NCBI GenBank assembly: GCA_022539475.1
Contig: VCMS01000273.1
Location: 1-28,885 of the forward strand
Reading direction: 5' to 3'
DNA from: Gracilaria domingensis
Lineage: Eukaryota; Rhodophyta; Florideophyceae; Gracilariales; Gracilariaceae
DNA length: 28,885 nucleotides
Shown here: positions 1 through 9,080 of the stretch, piece by piece
How positions within the stretch are numbered: position 1 is the first letter of the stretch
How the letters are laid out: each line of letters opens with the position of its first letter
Made by a program: the position numbers and the translations under genes
The notes under the pieces: model-generated
Seen by the model: the letters and a program-made list of their open reading frames with translations, nothing else
What the model was told of the DNA's origin: nothing
The model's database searches: none

Positions 1-2
1 AA

Positions 3-2663
3 AGCAATCCCGTGCTCGACTCAAGCAAGCGGGGGGAACGAGCTGAACACGTACTGGACCTGGTACACTCTGATATATCGGGTCCAGTGAACGTGAAGTC
101 CTTGGGAGGCTCGCACTACTTTGTCACATTCATCGATGACCACAGCCGCTACTGCTTCTTGTACATGCTCAAGACGAAGGATGAGGTGTTCGGGATGTTC
201 ATCAAGTGGCTCAGGTTTGTGGAGAACCAGATGGGCAGGAAAGTGTTAACCATCACCGCTCGCAAGAGTGTGTTGCGTGCATTACGCACTGACAATGGTG
301 GTGAGTACTTGTCCAATCGGTTCTCCGAAAAGCTTGAGCAGTACGGTATTGAGCATCAGCGAACTGTGCCTTATAATCCACAGCAGAACGGGCTTGCCGA
401 GAGGTTCAATCGCACACTCATGGACTTGGTCAGGTCAATATTGCATCACAAGAATGTGCCAAAAAGCTTTTGGGCTGAGGCTCTGAATGTTTCTGTGTAT
501 GTGCGCAACAGAGTGACCTGCAAAGCGCTTCCGAGTGACGTGACTCCGTTTGAGCTGTGGCATGGACAGAAGCCTGATCTGAGCAATCTGCGTGTGTTTG
601 GTAGCCGTTGCTGGTACAAGGTGGTTGATCACAAGTTGAAGAAGCTGGAAGAGCGTGCAGTGGAAGCCATCTTCATTGGGTACACTTCAGGCTCCCACGG
701 GTACAAGTTGTGGGACAGCCAGAAGAAGAAGGTGATTGTGTCACGAGATGTGAGGTTTGACGAGTGCTCTGCAACTGAAAGTGACGAGCACTCTGAACAC
801 GAGGACTATGCGGATATCGACTTGGTCGACAAGTCGGTATCTGCTGAAGCCCCAACCTCCGACACATCCGCCGATCATTCTGAAGATGATCCTTCTGCAC
901 CAGCTTCTCATGAGAGTACCACGAATGCCAGTACGGATGAAGACACCACACCAGTTCCACAAGATGAGCCGGAAGTGACAGAGACGCAGCCCCTTCGTAG
1001 ATCCACACGTCAGAGAAAGACGCCATCCTCGTGGTGGCGTGGTGCCAGTGCTTTCCTTACAGCCAGTGATGATACTCCTTCGTCGTACGGTGACGCAGTG
1101 TCACGTCCTGATTCCGAAGCTTGGAAGAAGGCGATGAAGAGTGAGTACGAGTCATTGATGGAGCATGACACATGGGATCTAGTGCCAAGGCCAGCAGACA
1201 GCAACGTGATTTCGTCCAAGTGGGTGTATGTACAGAAGTATGAGGCTTCGTCATCTGGTGAACCGACAGTGCGTTACAAGGCTCGTGTAGTTGCAAGAGG
1301 CTTCCTGCAGATCGAGGGTGTGGACTTCTCAGAGACATTTGCACCTGTGGTGAAGTTCACATCCATCAGAATGATCCTGTCAGTGACTGCCGTACGAGAC
1401 TTCCACTTGCACCAGATGGATGTGAAGACTGCCTTTCTGAACGGTGACCTTGACGAGACAGTGTACATGGAGCAGCCAATGGGATTCACACAGCAGGGAA
1501 AGGAGGACTTGGTGTGCCGACTGAAGAAAGCGATCTATGGGCTTAGACAAGCACCAAGACAGTGGCACGCCAAGATATACGCCTTCCTTGTTGGTGAAAT
1601 GCACCTCAAGCCGAATGACGCAGACGAGTGTGTCTACACCGGGATCATACTGGGTTTCTTGGTTATCATTGCTCTGTATGTTGACGACTTGCTGATTGCG
1701 AGTCCGAGCATGAAAACCGTGGAACGTGTGAAGGCAGAGCTGTCAAGTCGTTTCCGCATGAAGGACCTCAAAGAAGCTCGCATGGTTCTTGGATTTGAAA
1801 TCCATCGAGACAGAACCAAGCGAGAGCTGTACTTGACTCAGTCAGCGTACACGAACAAGGTCCTGGAGCGATTTGGCATGCAGCTGCCGAAACCCGTTGA
1901 CACTCCTATGGAGTGCGGTGTGGACTTGTCTGTTGAGGAGGAAGTGCTCACGCATGTACCGTATCGTCAGGCGATTGGCTGCCTCATGTATCTGTCTGTG
2001 GGAACTCGTCCAGACATCTCATATGCTGTGGCTAAGCTGGCCAAGTATGTTGAGAAGCCGGGAAACACTCACTGGAAGGCGGTCAAGCGTGTTCTTCGCT
2101 ACCTCAATGGCACTACCACGTTCGGGTTGACGTATGGCTCCAGCACCGATTTGCAACTGCACGGCTATGTGGACTCTGACTGGGCTGGCGATGTTGCCAA
2201 CCGCAAGTCCACTAGTGGATACTTGTTCATGATGTGCGGTGGTGCTGTGTCGTGGTCTTCTCGTCAACAGGAGGTAGTTGCTCTGTCGAGTGCAGAGGCT
2301 GAGTACGTGAGCTTGTGCTCTGGCACCAAGGAGGCGATCTGGCTTAGGCGACTTTGGAACGGCATTGGCAGTGTGATTGGTATGGAAGCAGACGGGTCTG
2401 TGAAGCTGCTGGTTGAACCCACTCCCATGTATGTTGACAACCAGGGCAGCATTGACCTTGCTCGAAATGGAGTGGTGAACAGGCGAACCAAGCACATTGA
2501 CATTCGGTTCCACTTCACTCGAGAAGCTCTGCAGGCCAAGTCGATTGTGCTGTTCTACTGCCCGACGGATTCCATGGTTGCCGACATGCTGAATAAGCCA
2601 CTTGCGCGAGTGAAGCACGAGAAGTTCCGCGAAGCCGGTGGTGTGATCCACATAGAAGTTTGA
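3..2663 (+). CDS. Copia Pol polyprotein: integrase, RVT_2 reverse transcriptase, RNase H (5' truncated)
   Basis: The frame is open to the window edge, so no true start is visible; the numbering here counts from the GTG at 12. The integrase core shows D21 (HSDISGP), D94 (TDNGGEY) and E130 (NGLAERFNR), a DD35E triad. It is followed by the copia GKKP/GYR-like segment and an acidic Ser/Thr-rich linker (about 250-330). The RT domain has the DVKTAFLNGDL block and the YVDD catalytic box at 556-559. RNase H has D721, E762 and D809 as likely metal ligands, in DSDWAGD, SSAEAEY and VDNQGS. It ends with the family-typical NKPLARVKHEKFREAGG. No internal stops or frameshifts are seen, unlike nearly everything else in the window, so the protein may still be functional. 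In this family the product copies the element RNA in cytoplasmic particles and integrates the cDNA. Confidence 0.95.
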   Translation, partial: SNPVLDSSKRGERAEHVLDLVHSDISGPVNVKSLGGSHYFVTFIDDHSRYCFLYMLKTKDEVFGMFIKWLRFVENQMGRKVLTITARKSVLRALRTDNGGEYLSNRFSEKLEQYGIEHQRTVPYNPQQNGLAERFNRTLMDLVRSILHHKNVPKSFWAEALNVSVYVRNRVTCKALPSDVTPFELWHGQKPDLSNLRVFGSRCWYKVVDHKLKKLEERAVEAIFIGYTSGSHGYKLWDSQKKKVIVSRDVRFDECSATESDEHSEHEDYADIDLVDKSVSAEAPTSDTSADHSEDDPSAPASHESTTNASTDEDTTPVPQDEPEVTETQPLRRSTRQRKTPSSWWRGASAFLTASDDTPSSYGDAVSRPDSEAWKKAMKSEYESLMEHDTWDLVPRPADSNVISSKWVYVQKYEASSSGEPTVRYKARVVARGFLQIEGVDFSETFAPVVKFTSIRMILSVTAVRDFHLHQMDVKTAFLNGDLDETVYMEQPMGFTQQGKEDLVCRLKKAIYGLRQAPRQWHAKIYAFLVGEMHLKPNDADECVYTGIILGFLVIIALYVDDLLIASPSMKTVERVKAELSSRFRMKDLKEARMVLGFEIHRDRTKRELYLTQSAYTNKVLERFGMQLPKPVDTPMECGVDLSVEEEVLTHVPYRQAIGCLMYLSVGTRPDISYAVAKLAKYVEKPGNTHWKAVKRVLRYLNGTTTFGLTYGSSTDLQLHGYVDSDWAGDVANRKSTSGYLFMMCGGAVSWSSRQQEVVALSSAEAEYVSLCSGTKEAIWLRRLWNGIGSVIGMEADGSVKLLVEPTPMYVDNQGSIDLARNGVVNRRTKHIDIRFHFTREALQAKSIVLFYCPTDSMVADMLNKPLARVKHEKFREAGGVIHIEV

Positions 2664-2673
2664 AGTCAGTGAC

Positions 2674-2683
2674 AGAGGGGGGG
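2674..2683 (+). other. Polypurine tract of Copia A
   Basis: The uninterrupted purine run AGAGGGGGGG lies 10 bp after the pol stop and directly before the LTR terminal TG. This is where the plus-strand primer of an LTR retrotransposon is expected. Confidence 0.85.
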
Positions 2684-2724
2684 TGTTGGATGTTCACCCT
2701 GCGCTGTCACTGAAAACCAAAAGT

Positions 2725-2862
2725 GCTGGGGAGCATGGGCTGTTTTGGAGGGTGCCGTTGGAAAAGCGCATATGCGCCTCTGCGCAAACTCAACGTGAAA
2801 CGGGCTTGTGATTGGCTACTGCAAATGGTCATATGCATTGTGGTTGGTACAAGTGTTGTGGC
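2725..2862 (+). repeat. Dispersed module with GCGCATATGCGC palindrome, copy 1
   Basis: This stretch resembles 5229-5370 at roughly 70% by eye. Shared blocks include GGGGAGCATGGG, AAAAGCGCATATGCGCCTCT and GATTGGCTACTGCAAATG. It is absent from the related solo LTR at 4006-4998, so it is either a lineage-specific part of this LTR or an inserted repeat. The 12-bp palindrome GCGCATATGCGC is identical in both copies. Confidence 0.7.
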
Positions 2863-3356
2863 GCTAATGGGTTGTTTCCGGGGTACACGTGTGTAGCTAA
2901 TACATTGGGCATGCTGTACATGATGCACAGGGTACACACGTATGTACGTGGACATGTAGGACAGCTTCATGTGACTTTGGCACTATGGTGAAGAGTAGAT
3001 GCGCTGTCAAGAGGTTTACACTGTGGTATTGTTGGTGACGTAGGACTTGGAGTGAGTTTGTGGTGACGTGTTGGTTGGTGAGCTTGTACGTAACTGTTAT
3101 GGTGGCGTGTACGGATTACAGTGTGTTGGCACTATGTGAATCTGTGCATGGTCATGGTTATGTGTAGGCACGTAACTTGATGTGCACGGTTGTGCACTGT
3201 TGTGCGTTGTTGTGCTTTGTTGTTGTAAGCTGTCATGATAGTGTGGCAGTGTTACCATGTTATGTTAGAAGATGATTGGTAGTATTGGGTGTCTCTAGCT
3301 AGTGGTTTAGGTATTGCTTGGAGTTGGAGTTGTGCGATGGTTGCGCAAAGTAGTTC

Positions 3357-3363
3357 TATATAA
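3357..3363 (+). promoter_or_regulatory. TATA box of the Copia A LTR
   Basis: TATATAA lies about 110 bp before the LTR end. The equivalent position in the inverted solo LTR is also TATA-like (complement of 4118-4126). Its conservation between the two LTRs makes it the likely Pol II promoter in the 3' LTR copy. Confidence 0.6.
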
Positions 3364-3469
3364 GCGGTGACTCGAGCACCTCCAAGTAAAATCCGTGCCA
3401 GAGCTGGCGAACTTCCCTTCATTCCCCTATCCTTTCTTCAACCTTCCCTTTCAGCTTCAACCTCTATCA

Positions 3470-4005
3470 TGTACGGGAGGAGTCACGCTACCCACAGCGC
3501 ACTCGTCGTGCACCACGCAGATGGTTCATGTCTGATTCCGCAACCTCAGCTGGAGTCCAGGTCACTACAAGTGATGAACCAACACTCAAGGAAGCAATGT
3601 CCGCAACGCCTACGGAACAAAGCTTGTGGCGCGCTGCTATTGAGGAAGAGCTGGCATCTCTTGAGTCGAAGAACACCTGGAAGGTTGACCATTCTCCCGC
3701 GCAGCAACCACTTCCTACACACATTGTATTGAAAGTAACACGTAATGCCGATGGGTCTGTGGATGGCTTCTAGACTCGAGTTGTCGCTGGTGGTAATCAC
3801 CAAACCTTCGGGGAGAACTACATGGACACATATGCTCCAGTGGTTTCATTTAGTTTGGTGCGGTTCTTTCTCTACCTGACGCTGTGCTTGCAGATGTTTG
3901 TGGCACAAGTCGATATGAACACTGCCTTCCTCAATGGCGACCTCGAGGAAGAAGTGTGGGTCATGTCACCGCGTGGTGTTCTTGGTCTTGGCTCACGGTG
4001 CTACA
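3470..4005 (+). pseudogene. Copia element B, reverse transcriptase region, part 1
   Basis: A second copia pol frame starts exactly where the LTR of A ends. It reads RTRRAPRWF, then the EAM..PTEQSLWRAAIEEEL motif that precedes RVT_2, then AGGNHQ, TYAPVVS and DMNTAFLNGDLEEEVW. It is broken by a TAG at 3771-3773 inside the expected TRVVAGG region. It stops at 4005, where the inverted solo LTR begins, and resumes in the same frame after 5003. The N-terminal half (gag, protease, integrase) is not here and should lie left of element A. It cannot encode a working protein. Confidence 0.9.
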
Positions 4006-4998
4006 TGTTAGAGGTTATAGCTGGGATCAGAAAGTTGACATGAGGAAGGATGGGGGGATGCAAGGGAAGTTCGCCAGCTCTGGCTCAGATTTACTTGGAG
4101 GTGCTTGAGTCACAACCTATATAGCACTTCTTCGCTACTCCATCATGGGACTCCAACTCTGACCAACATGCAACTCACTAACCAGAGACACTCAATACTA
4201 CCAATCATCTACAGACATAACATGGTAACAGTGCCAAACTGCTTACAACAGCAGTGCACAACAACGCACAACAGTGTACAACAGTGCACAACAATTCAGT
4301 ACACTACTGCACAGCAGTGCACAACAATGCACAACAATGCACACCAATGTAGTAGCCATGCACGTCCCTGACAGTGTACCGACACATTTCTACAGCACAC
4401 CACGAGCACCACACATCAACGCAGTCAACAATATGACAGCTCACCATAGTAACACGACCATGCATACACACAATGCAACACCTCACCATCATGACCAGCC
4501 ATGCTTACGGAACATCACATCACACTTCACGTGTTGCTGGCACGCTGTAATCTGTACACCACACCGTAGAGTGTACGTGCCAGATACCCAAGTCCCACAT
4601 CATCAACAAGTACCTGTAAACCACATGACGTCAGTCACTTAGCTGCAACATGTTCCATTCATCCATACACACACATTTGCATGTAGCACAACTCAAACAT
4701 GGTGTAAACTTCACAACACTGACAGTGCTGCCACCTGTACCTTGTGTGCACATACATAGCCTTCAACCCTGTACTTCATGACCACTGTACAACCTGTCAT
4801 CGTTGTACCTTGTGGTCATCCCAGCTGAACGATAGCGTTCCAGTGTAGCCATAAACGTTCAACCCATACTGAGTATACCACACAGCAACGTAGTATACCA
4901 AACAGAACAACATCAATCTCGGTTTCACGTATCAAGGTACCATTCTAGACTCCACACATCTCAACTGCTTGATGTCAGTGACAGCATGACTTCCAACA
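4006..4998 (-). repeat. Inverted solo LTR (993 bp) inserted in Copia B
   Basis: Read on the minus strand it starts TGTTGGAAGTC and ends CTCTAACA, the terminal TG..CA of a copia LTR, and it is homologous to the 3' LTR of A in the opposite orientation. It is flanked by a perfect 5-bp target duplication CTACA at 4001-4005 and 4999-5003. Removing the LTR and one CTACA rejoins the RT frame of Copia B without a frame change. No internal element sequence is present, so it is a solo LTR left by LTR-LTR recombination. A TATA-like sequence lies at 4118-4126. ORFs inside it are repeat-driven and not genes. Confidence 0.93.
4245..4347. repeat. GTGCACAACA-type short tandem repeat inside the solo LTR
   Basis: Imperfect units of about 9-10 bp (GTGCACAACA, ATGCACAACA, GTGTACAACA) repeat roughly ten times. 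The equivalent part of the Copia A LTR (about 3182-3230, complementary strand) has only about four units, so the array has expanded or contracted since the two LTRs diverged. Confidence 0.75.
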
Positions 4999-5232
4999 CT
5001 ACAAGCTTCAAAAGGCAATGTATGGATTAAAGCAAGCCCCTCTAGCATGGCATACCAAGTTCACACGAGATCTACAGTCCATTGGCTTCCAGGAACTACC
5101 GAGTGCCCCATGCGTGTTTCGGAGGGCTAGCGAGCATAATGGATACTGATACATCCTTGTGTACGTCGATGACTTGCTCATCTTCACGCCCTCTGCCAAA
5201 GAACGATCTGGGATCTTGGAGGAGCTCAAGCG
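4999..5232 (+). pseudogene. Copia element B, reverse transcriptase region, part 2
   Basis: Continuation of Copia B after the solo LTR. It shows KLQKAMYGLKQAPLAWH, the core RVT_2 block, and later LVYVDDLLIFTP with the YVDD catalytic box. A TGA stop lies just before the YVDD block (5148-5150). Homology ends abruptly at about 5230, after ILEELK, where the GCGCATATGCGC module begins. The rest of RT and RNase H is missing. Confidence 0.9.
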
Positions 5233-5370
5233 GGGGAGCATGGGCACTTTTGGGCACCCTCGTGCGAAAAGCGCATATGCGCCTCTCCGCAAACCCAACG
5301 TGATACTGCAATATGATTGGCTACTGCAAATGCGTGTATGCAACGTAGTTTGGACAAGTGGTTCTGGCTG
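5229..5370 (+). repeat. Dispersed module with GCGCATATGCGC palindrome, copy 2
   Basis: Related to 2725-2862 (see that entry). Here it starts exactly at the point where the RT of Copia B is cut off. The sequence after 5370 no longer matches the Copia A LTR. Confidence 0.7.
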
Positions 5371-5883
5371 TATGGGCCAGGAGTGGCGGATGGCACAAGT
5401 GGTGCTCTGTGATTGGCTGGAGTCTGCTAGTGTTGGCCACTTATGCAGTAGCTGAGAATGTGCAAATACAGGCTTCACTTGGCGGTTTTTGCAAGATGTG
5501 CGATTCTAGGCTATTGCGAAGGGTTTTGGAGCGAATGTGCGATTCTGAGCTGCGCGAGTGGGTTTGATGCGCCGGATTGAAAATGTTGAATTTTTGGGGC
5601 TACTAATGGATCATGGAATCGGCATTGGATTCGGCGCAGTTTGATTTAGTTGTTTTGAATTCGTATTGTGATTTGCGCGCACTTTCGTTGTCAAGGTGTA
5701 CACTTTGACAGCGTGTGCTGTTATGTCGCATGCAGCGACGGCGGCGGTGCGCGGTTAGTACTAGTAGGTTGCGATCGTCCCCGTTCAATAAACTCGGTCG
5801 AGGGTGGCCTACCCCCTTTACTTGTTCTACTCTTCTTGTTTGTCTCTTTGTTACTTCCCTTTCTCAAACCTGCGCGCCTTGCG
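5371..5883. other. No gene; possible LTR-like tail with AATAAA
   Basis: No protein similarity is seen on either strand. The phrase GATGTGCGATTCT / AATGTGCGATTCT occurs twice near 5493 and 5532. An AATAAA at 5787-5792, followed by a C/T-rich stretch, looks like the transcription end of a plus-strand LTR, possibly of a second LTR family that begins with the module at 5229. No second LTR boundary could be fixed. Confidence 0.3.
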
Positions 5884-6666
5884 TTATGCTGCAAGTGCAT
5901 GTGTGCCACAAGAATCATCCGAATCATTACCATCTCGATGATGTGTGATAGAGGAGGTACCATGAGACTTGTTGGAACCTCTTTCCTTTCCTTTCTTGCG
6001 ACTGCGACTGCGAGCAGTAGTCATGTGACGTGCATTATACTCATCAATGAAGGTGGTAGCCACATACTCCCAGGTCAACTCAGAGATCTCCTTGGTACGT
6101 AATACAGCAGCCGTGGACGCCAGTGAGTTCTGCGGATCAATAGAAGCAAACAAAATTGGAGCTTTGTGAGATTCAGGAGTGGCAGCATCCTTGCCCATAC
6201 GATCCAACTGCGAGAACAGAGCCGTCAATTGGTCAACGTATTCGGACATGTTCTGCCCATTGTATGTCATACGGAATAGTTGGGTCTGAACGGCAATCCT
6301 AGAAACCGTGCGATTCGAAGCATAGCGTGCATCCAGCAACTTGATCATCTTTGCCGGATCGTCATCCACGTCCATAACCACACGTAAAGGAGCATCACCA
6401 AATGCACAGATGATGATTCCGCAAGCCTTCTCGCGTTTGGATAACGTGCGAATGGCATCAACAGAGGATCCCTGACCATCATTAGCGGTCGTCTCAGTTG
6501 AAATAGACTGCTCAGCATCAGTGTAAACCACATTCCAAACACCTTTGATGCGACAGGCGGCACGAAGTCGGTGCCTCCAGAGTGCGTAGTCCTCACCACG
6601 CTTACCATGGAAGCGAGTAATCTTCACACAAGAGTTGGTATTCGCTTCCTCTTCGGAATCAGACAT
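5884..6666 (-). CDS. Copia-type Gag (antisense relic, 260 aa)
   Basis: The protein has the copia Gag signature near its N-terminus (RFHGKRGEDYALWRHRLRAA), a central LDARYASNRTVSRIAVQTQL helix region, then MSEYVDQLTALFSQLDRMG and EISELTWEYVATTFIDEY, as in UBN2/Retrotran_gag families. A basic tail (SRSRKKGKERGSNK) follows, then the frame stops at CGTHALAA without a complete CCHC knuckle. Gag forms the particle shell and binds element RNA. No protease or integrase follows on this strand, and upstream there is only about 80 bp before the unrelated repeat at 6748. It is a detached fragment, from an element inserted in the opposite direction to A and B. Confidence 0.82.
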   Translation of the reverse strand: MSDSEEEANTNSCVKITRFHGKRGEDYALWRHRLRAACRIKGVWNVVYTDAEQSISTETTANDGQGSSVDAIRTLSKREKACGIIICAFGDAPLRVVMDVDDDPAKMIKLLDARYASNRTVSRIAVQTQLFRMTYNGQNMSEYVDQLTALFSQLDRMGKDAATPESHKAPILFASIDPQNSLASTAAVLRTKEISELTWEYVATTFIDEYNARHMTTARSRSRKKGKERGSNKSHGTSSITHHRDGNDSDDSCGTHALAA

Positions 6667-6747
6667 GACAAAAGACGCTGAGAAACACAGTCAGAATCGG
6701 AAAGACAGGTAGTAACCAAGCCAAAAAAAGTATACAAACAGCTCGGA

Positions 6748-6942
6748 AGTGTACATCTTATCAAGAATCTGCGCCAACCTGTTATAAAAGTCTCCTCACC
6801 CGGCGCCCTGCTGCGAGATTTCTTAATTCTCAAATTCCCGTCCTGATCTCTTTTGTTGGAAAATGTCAGCCAAGCGTGCTCTGGATACGAGTACTGACGA
6901 TGATACAGACAATTAAAATGTTCTTCGTACGCATTCAATAGT
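6748..6942 (+). repeat. 195-bp direct repeat, copy 1 (promoter plus first codons of a gene)
   Basis: More than 90% identical by eye to 9081-9274. It contains a TATA box (6783-6790), a 5' leader, an ATG at 6863 and the start of a reading frame, MSAKRALDTSTDDDTDN, closed by TAA at 6914-6916. It abuts an antisense integrase scrap on its right and the antisense gag leader on its left, so both ends look like insertion or recombination junctions. Confidence 0.85.
6783..6790 (+). promoter_or_regulatory. TATA box of repeat copy 1
   Basis: TATAAAAG lies 73 bp before the ATG at 6863. In the second copy of this repeat the same position reads TTCTAGCAG, so the TATA box is present in only one of the two copies. 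Confidence 0.5.
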
Positions 6943-7150
6943 AAATAGCATTTGAAAATCCTGTCTCAATATCAACTACGTGGAGAACAGGGTGCTTCGT
7001 TCTAAGATCAATAATGTACATCAAGTCTAATGTGACCTTGTTGTAAAGAACAATGCGGTCTGGGTGAGTGTTAACTCGCATTCGAAGGGCTTGGTGCGGA
7101 TTGTTCGGCAAGTGTCACAGGAATCTGCGATCTTCTGCAGTGGTTTACAC
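6935..7150 (-). pseudogene. Retrotransposon integrase fragment
   Basis: On the minus strand, one frame reads KIADSCDTCRTIRTKPFE, resembling the end of a HHCC/H2C2 zinc motif. After a frame change it continues with NKVTLDLMYIIDL and HPVLHVVDIETGFSNA. The spacing and wording (xDLMxI, PVLHxVDxxTxF) fit the first catalytic Asp region of an LTR-retroelement integrase of a type different from Copia A. It ends at the border of the 195-bp repeat. Further frames upstream, 7150-8240, gave only doubtful hints. This family assignment is by eye from a short stretch. Confidence 0.5.
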
Positions 7151-9080
7151 GTGTGATTGTTTCTCTGATGTAGCTTGGGACGCCTCAGAGATTGAGGAGT
7201 CGTAGGGGAATTTTTCAGGTGGCTTTAGTGGATCTCTATTTAGCGTTCTACCAGACTCTTCAATATAGTTTTATTTGTGCCGTACGACTGAAATCAGTTG
7301 TCCGGCACTGATTTCATTGGTGAGCACCACTATAACTTAGTTGAATAATCATCTAATTACATTGTAATGAACTACGAGTTCTAGTGGTATGTGAACCTGT
7401 TCGAAATCCAGTGATACGCTAAGTCCTTGATTTGAAATTTTCCACTGTCAGCCTGGAAACAGTTGACGTCTATTACTCGCGAGAAGGGTAAGAGAACAAG
7501 TTAGATCAAGTTCTGGTTGAATCAAGAAACCTTTTCTTCATAGCAGACGAAAGTAGAATAATGTGTCCATGCGACTCTGGTCACAACTCGTGACAGTGCT
7601 TCTCTTCTAGCAAAAGCGTTGTCTCATCAGCAGTTGTGCTGCTGTTCAGAGCGAACGAACTTGAATCTCCGTACATATCTTCTGTTGGTGACCATACTGC
7701 CGCTAAACGTTTTTCTGGATCAGAATTCTTGCAACAACTCAGCTCGTATAGAATCCTTAGAACGGAGTTCATGTCAAAGCTTGTCGGATGAACTAAAACG
7801 AATAGAAACCCGAGGGTAACTCATCTAGTGCTCCTCGGATAATACCAAAATGCCGCAAAGAAAGAAAACCAGTTGCAAATTAAATTTCTGAGCTCCAACG
7901 AATATAACACCCTTCGAAGATATAGTTCAGGTATAGATCGTACTATCGAGAGAGGCTTAATAGACAAGCTAGCAAGCGAAATGTGATATCCAAAATGGTC
8001 CTGAACAATTCAACTGCAAACCGGCTTCATTGGATGTTGGTGAGCAGAAATGAACAACTTGTTTTTCAATGAAAATACGATATTGGCCAGAGGAAGCCAA
8101 TTACTTTCTCTTCCACGAACAAGGACACCAATCCCACTTTGATTTAATACAAGCGTAAATCTAGAGGACCACCAATGGCTAACGAAGACGACGTTGGAAT
8201 AGACCCTGGATTTGAAAATGAGAAGTTCAACATTCAATGCGAATCCGATAATGAATCAGTCCTTCGCATAGAACCGGCGCATGAGGAGGATAAGAATTAG
8301 AAGTGTGGACGTCATTTCTGACCAAACGACGCCGGTAGTGACAAACCCAAAATAAAAACAAGAATTACTCGAGAGTACCAGTGTAAACGGCAACAGAGGT
8401 CAACGTATCTCCGTGATATATGCGATGAAGGGAACCAAAGTAGCAAAGCCCGTAGCCAACCTCAGTTGATGAATGGCGAACAGGAGAAAGAGCAACGGAC
8501 CAAATACCAAGATAACACTAGGCACTACCCACGTTCGTGCAGAGAACGGGGTGATGAGGATAGTAGCAAAAGTAGCAACGTGCAAAGCGAACCCAATTGG
8601 CGGCAGCACACAGCAACTTCGAAAGGAAATGCGGGAGGTCGGGCCGCCAGTAAAGAAGATAGTGAAAGAAGAAGTTGGTGGCAAGGTGGCACCAACTGTT
8701 CTAAAGGGTAGTGGGGGCGCCAAAGTAAGAAAGGTTGGTGACGACGGAAGGTGAGGAAGAAAGGCGAAAGAGGCATTGATCGGGGGGAGTCGTCGAGAGG
8801 GGGAAGCTGTCGGCCCGAGTTGGTTTTGTGACTAACACTACAACTCGGCGGTTTATGTAGAAAACACAACCTGACATTTATTCTGGTGTTGCATGTTCTC
8901 TATATTCTACACCTCGGAAGAACTGAATATATTTCCATGACGTTTTTCTGAAGTGGGTATATGACAGTTCATCCATGTTGGGATGTTCTCTGACCCCATT
9001 ACGAGCCATGATGTGTATTTCCTCTGCACAATAATGGTACCCGGGGATCGGCGAATGTCACACTGGAGCTTTAGCTATTT
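7151..9080. other. Long stretch with no supportable gene
   Basis: No recognisable protein was found on either strand. It may hold more of the decayed retroelement whose integrase scrap lies at 6935-7150. A minus-strand frame at 8400-8723 (107 aa) is hydrophobic enough to suggest membrane segments, and an overlapping plus-strand frame at 8473-8754 is Lys/Arg-rich. Neither has family similarity that I recognise, and each is the expected shadow of the other, so I call neither a gene. Confidence 0.4.

Larger units (their letters stand above)
1..3469 (+). mobile_element. Ty1/copia LTR retrotransposon A (5' part outside window)
   Basis: The element enters the window already inside its pol frame and runs through integrase, reverse transcriptase and RNase H to a polypurine tract and a 3' LTR that starts TGTTGGA and ends ATCA. 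The integrase-before-RT order is the Ty1/copia arrangement. The pol frame is open across the whole visible part, so this is the youngest element in the window. The DNA directly after the LTR (from 3470) is in the middle of a second copia polyprotein in the same orientation, so A appears to have inserted into element B. The 5' LTR, gag and protease would lie to the left of the window. Confidence 0.93.
2684..3469 (+). repeat. 3' LTR of Copia A (786 bp)
   Basis: The LTR starts TGTTGGATG directly after the polypurine tract. The end at ATCA (3469) is set by alignment with the inverted solo LTR at 4006-4998, which has clear target duplications; both copies share CAGCT..AACCTCTA.CATGTA at this end. 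The 3' half is closely related to the solo LTR, including the TATA region and the segment with GGCGAACTTCCCTT. The 5' part is different and includes a 138-bp module (2725-2862) that the solo LTR lacks. The strand is strongly G/T-rich from about 2880 to 3360. Confidence 0.85.

Noticed and set aside
2019..2651. Minus-strand frame of 210 aa
   Set aside because: It is the antisense of the well-supported copia RNase H region and has no family features.
4105..4642. Overlapping His/Thr/Asn-rich frames
   Set aside because: They lie wholly inside the solo LTR and come from its GTGCACAACA-type repeat.
5668..6102. Plus-strand 144-aa frame
   Set aside because: It overlaps the antisense gag fragment and an LTR-like tail and has no domain features.
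8400..8869. Hydrophobic minus-strand frames and basic plus-strand frames
   Set aside because: They overlap in opposite directions, none has a recognisable motif, and none has a supporting neighbour.
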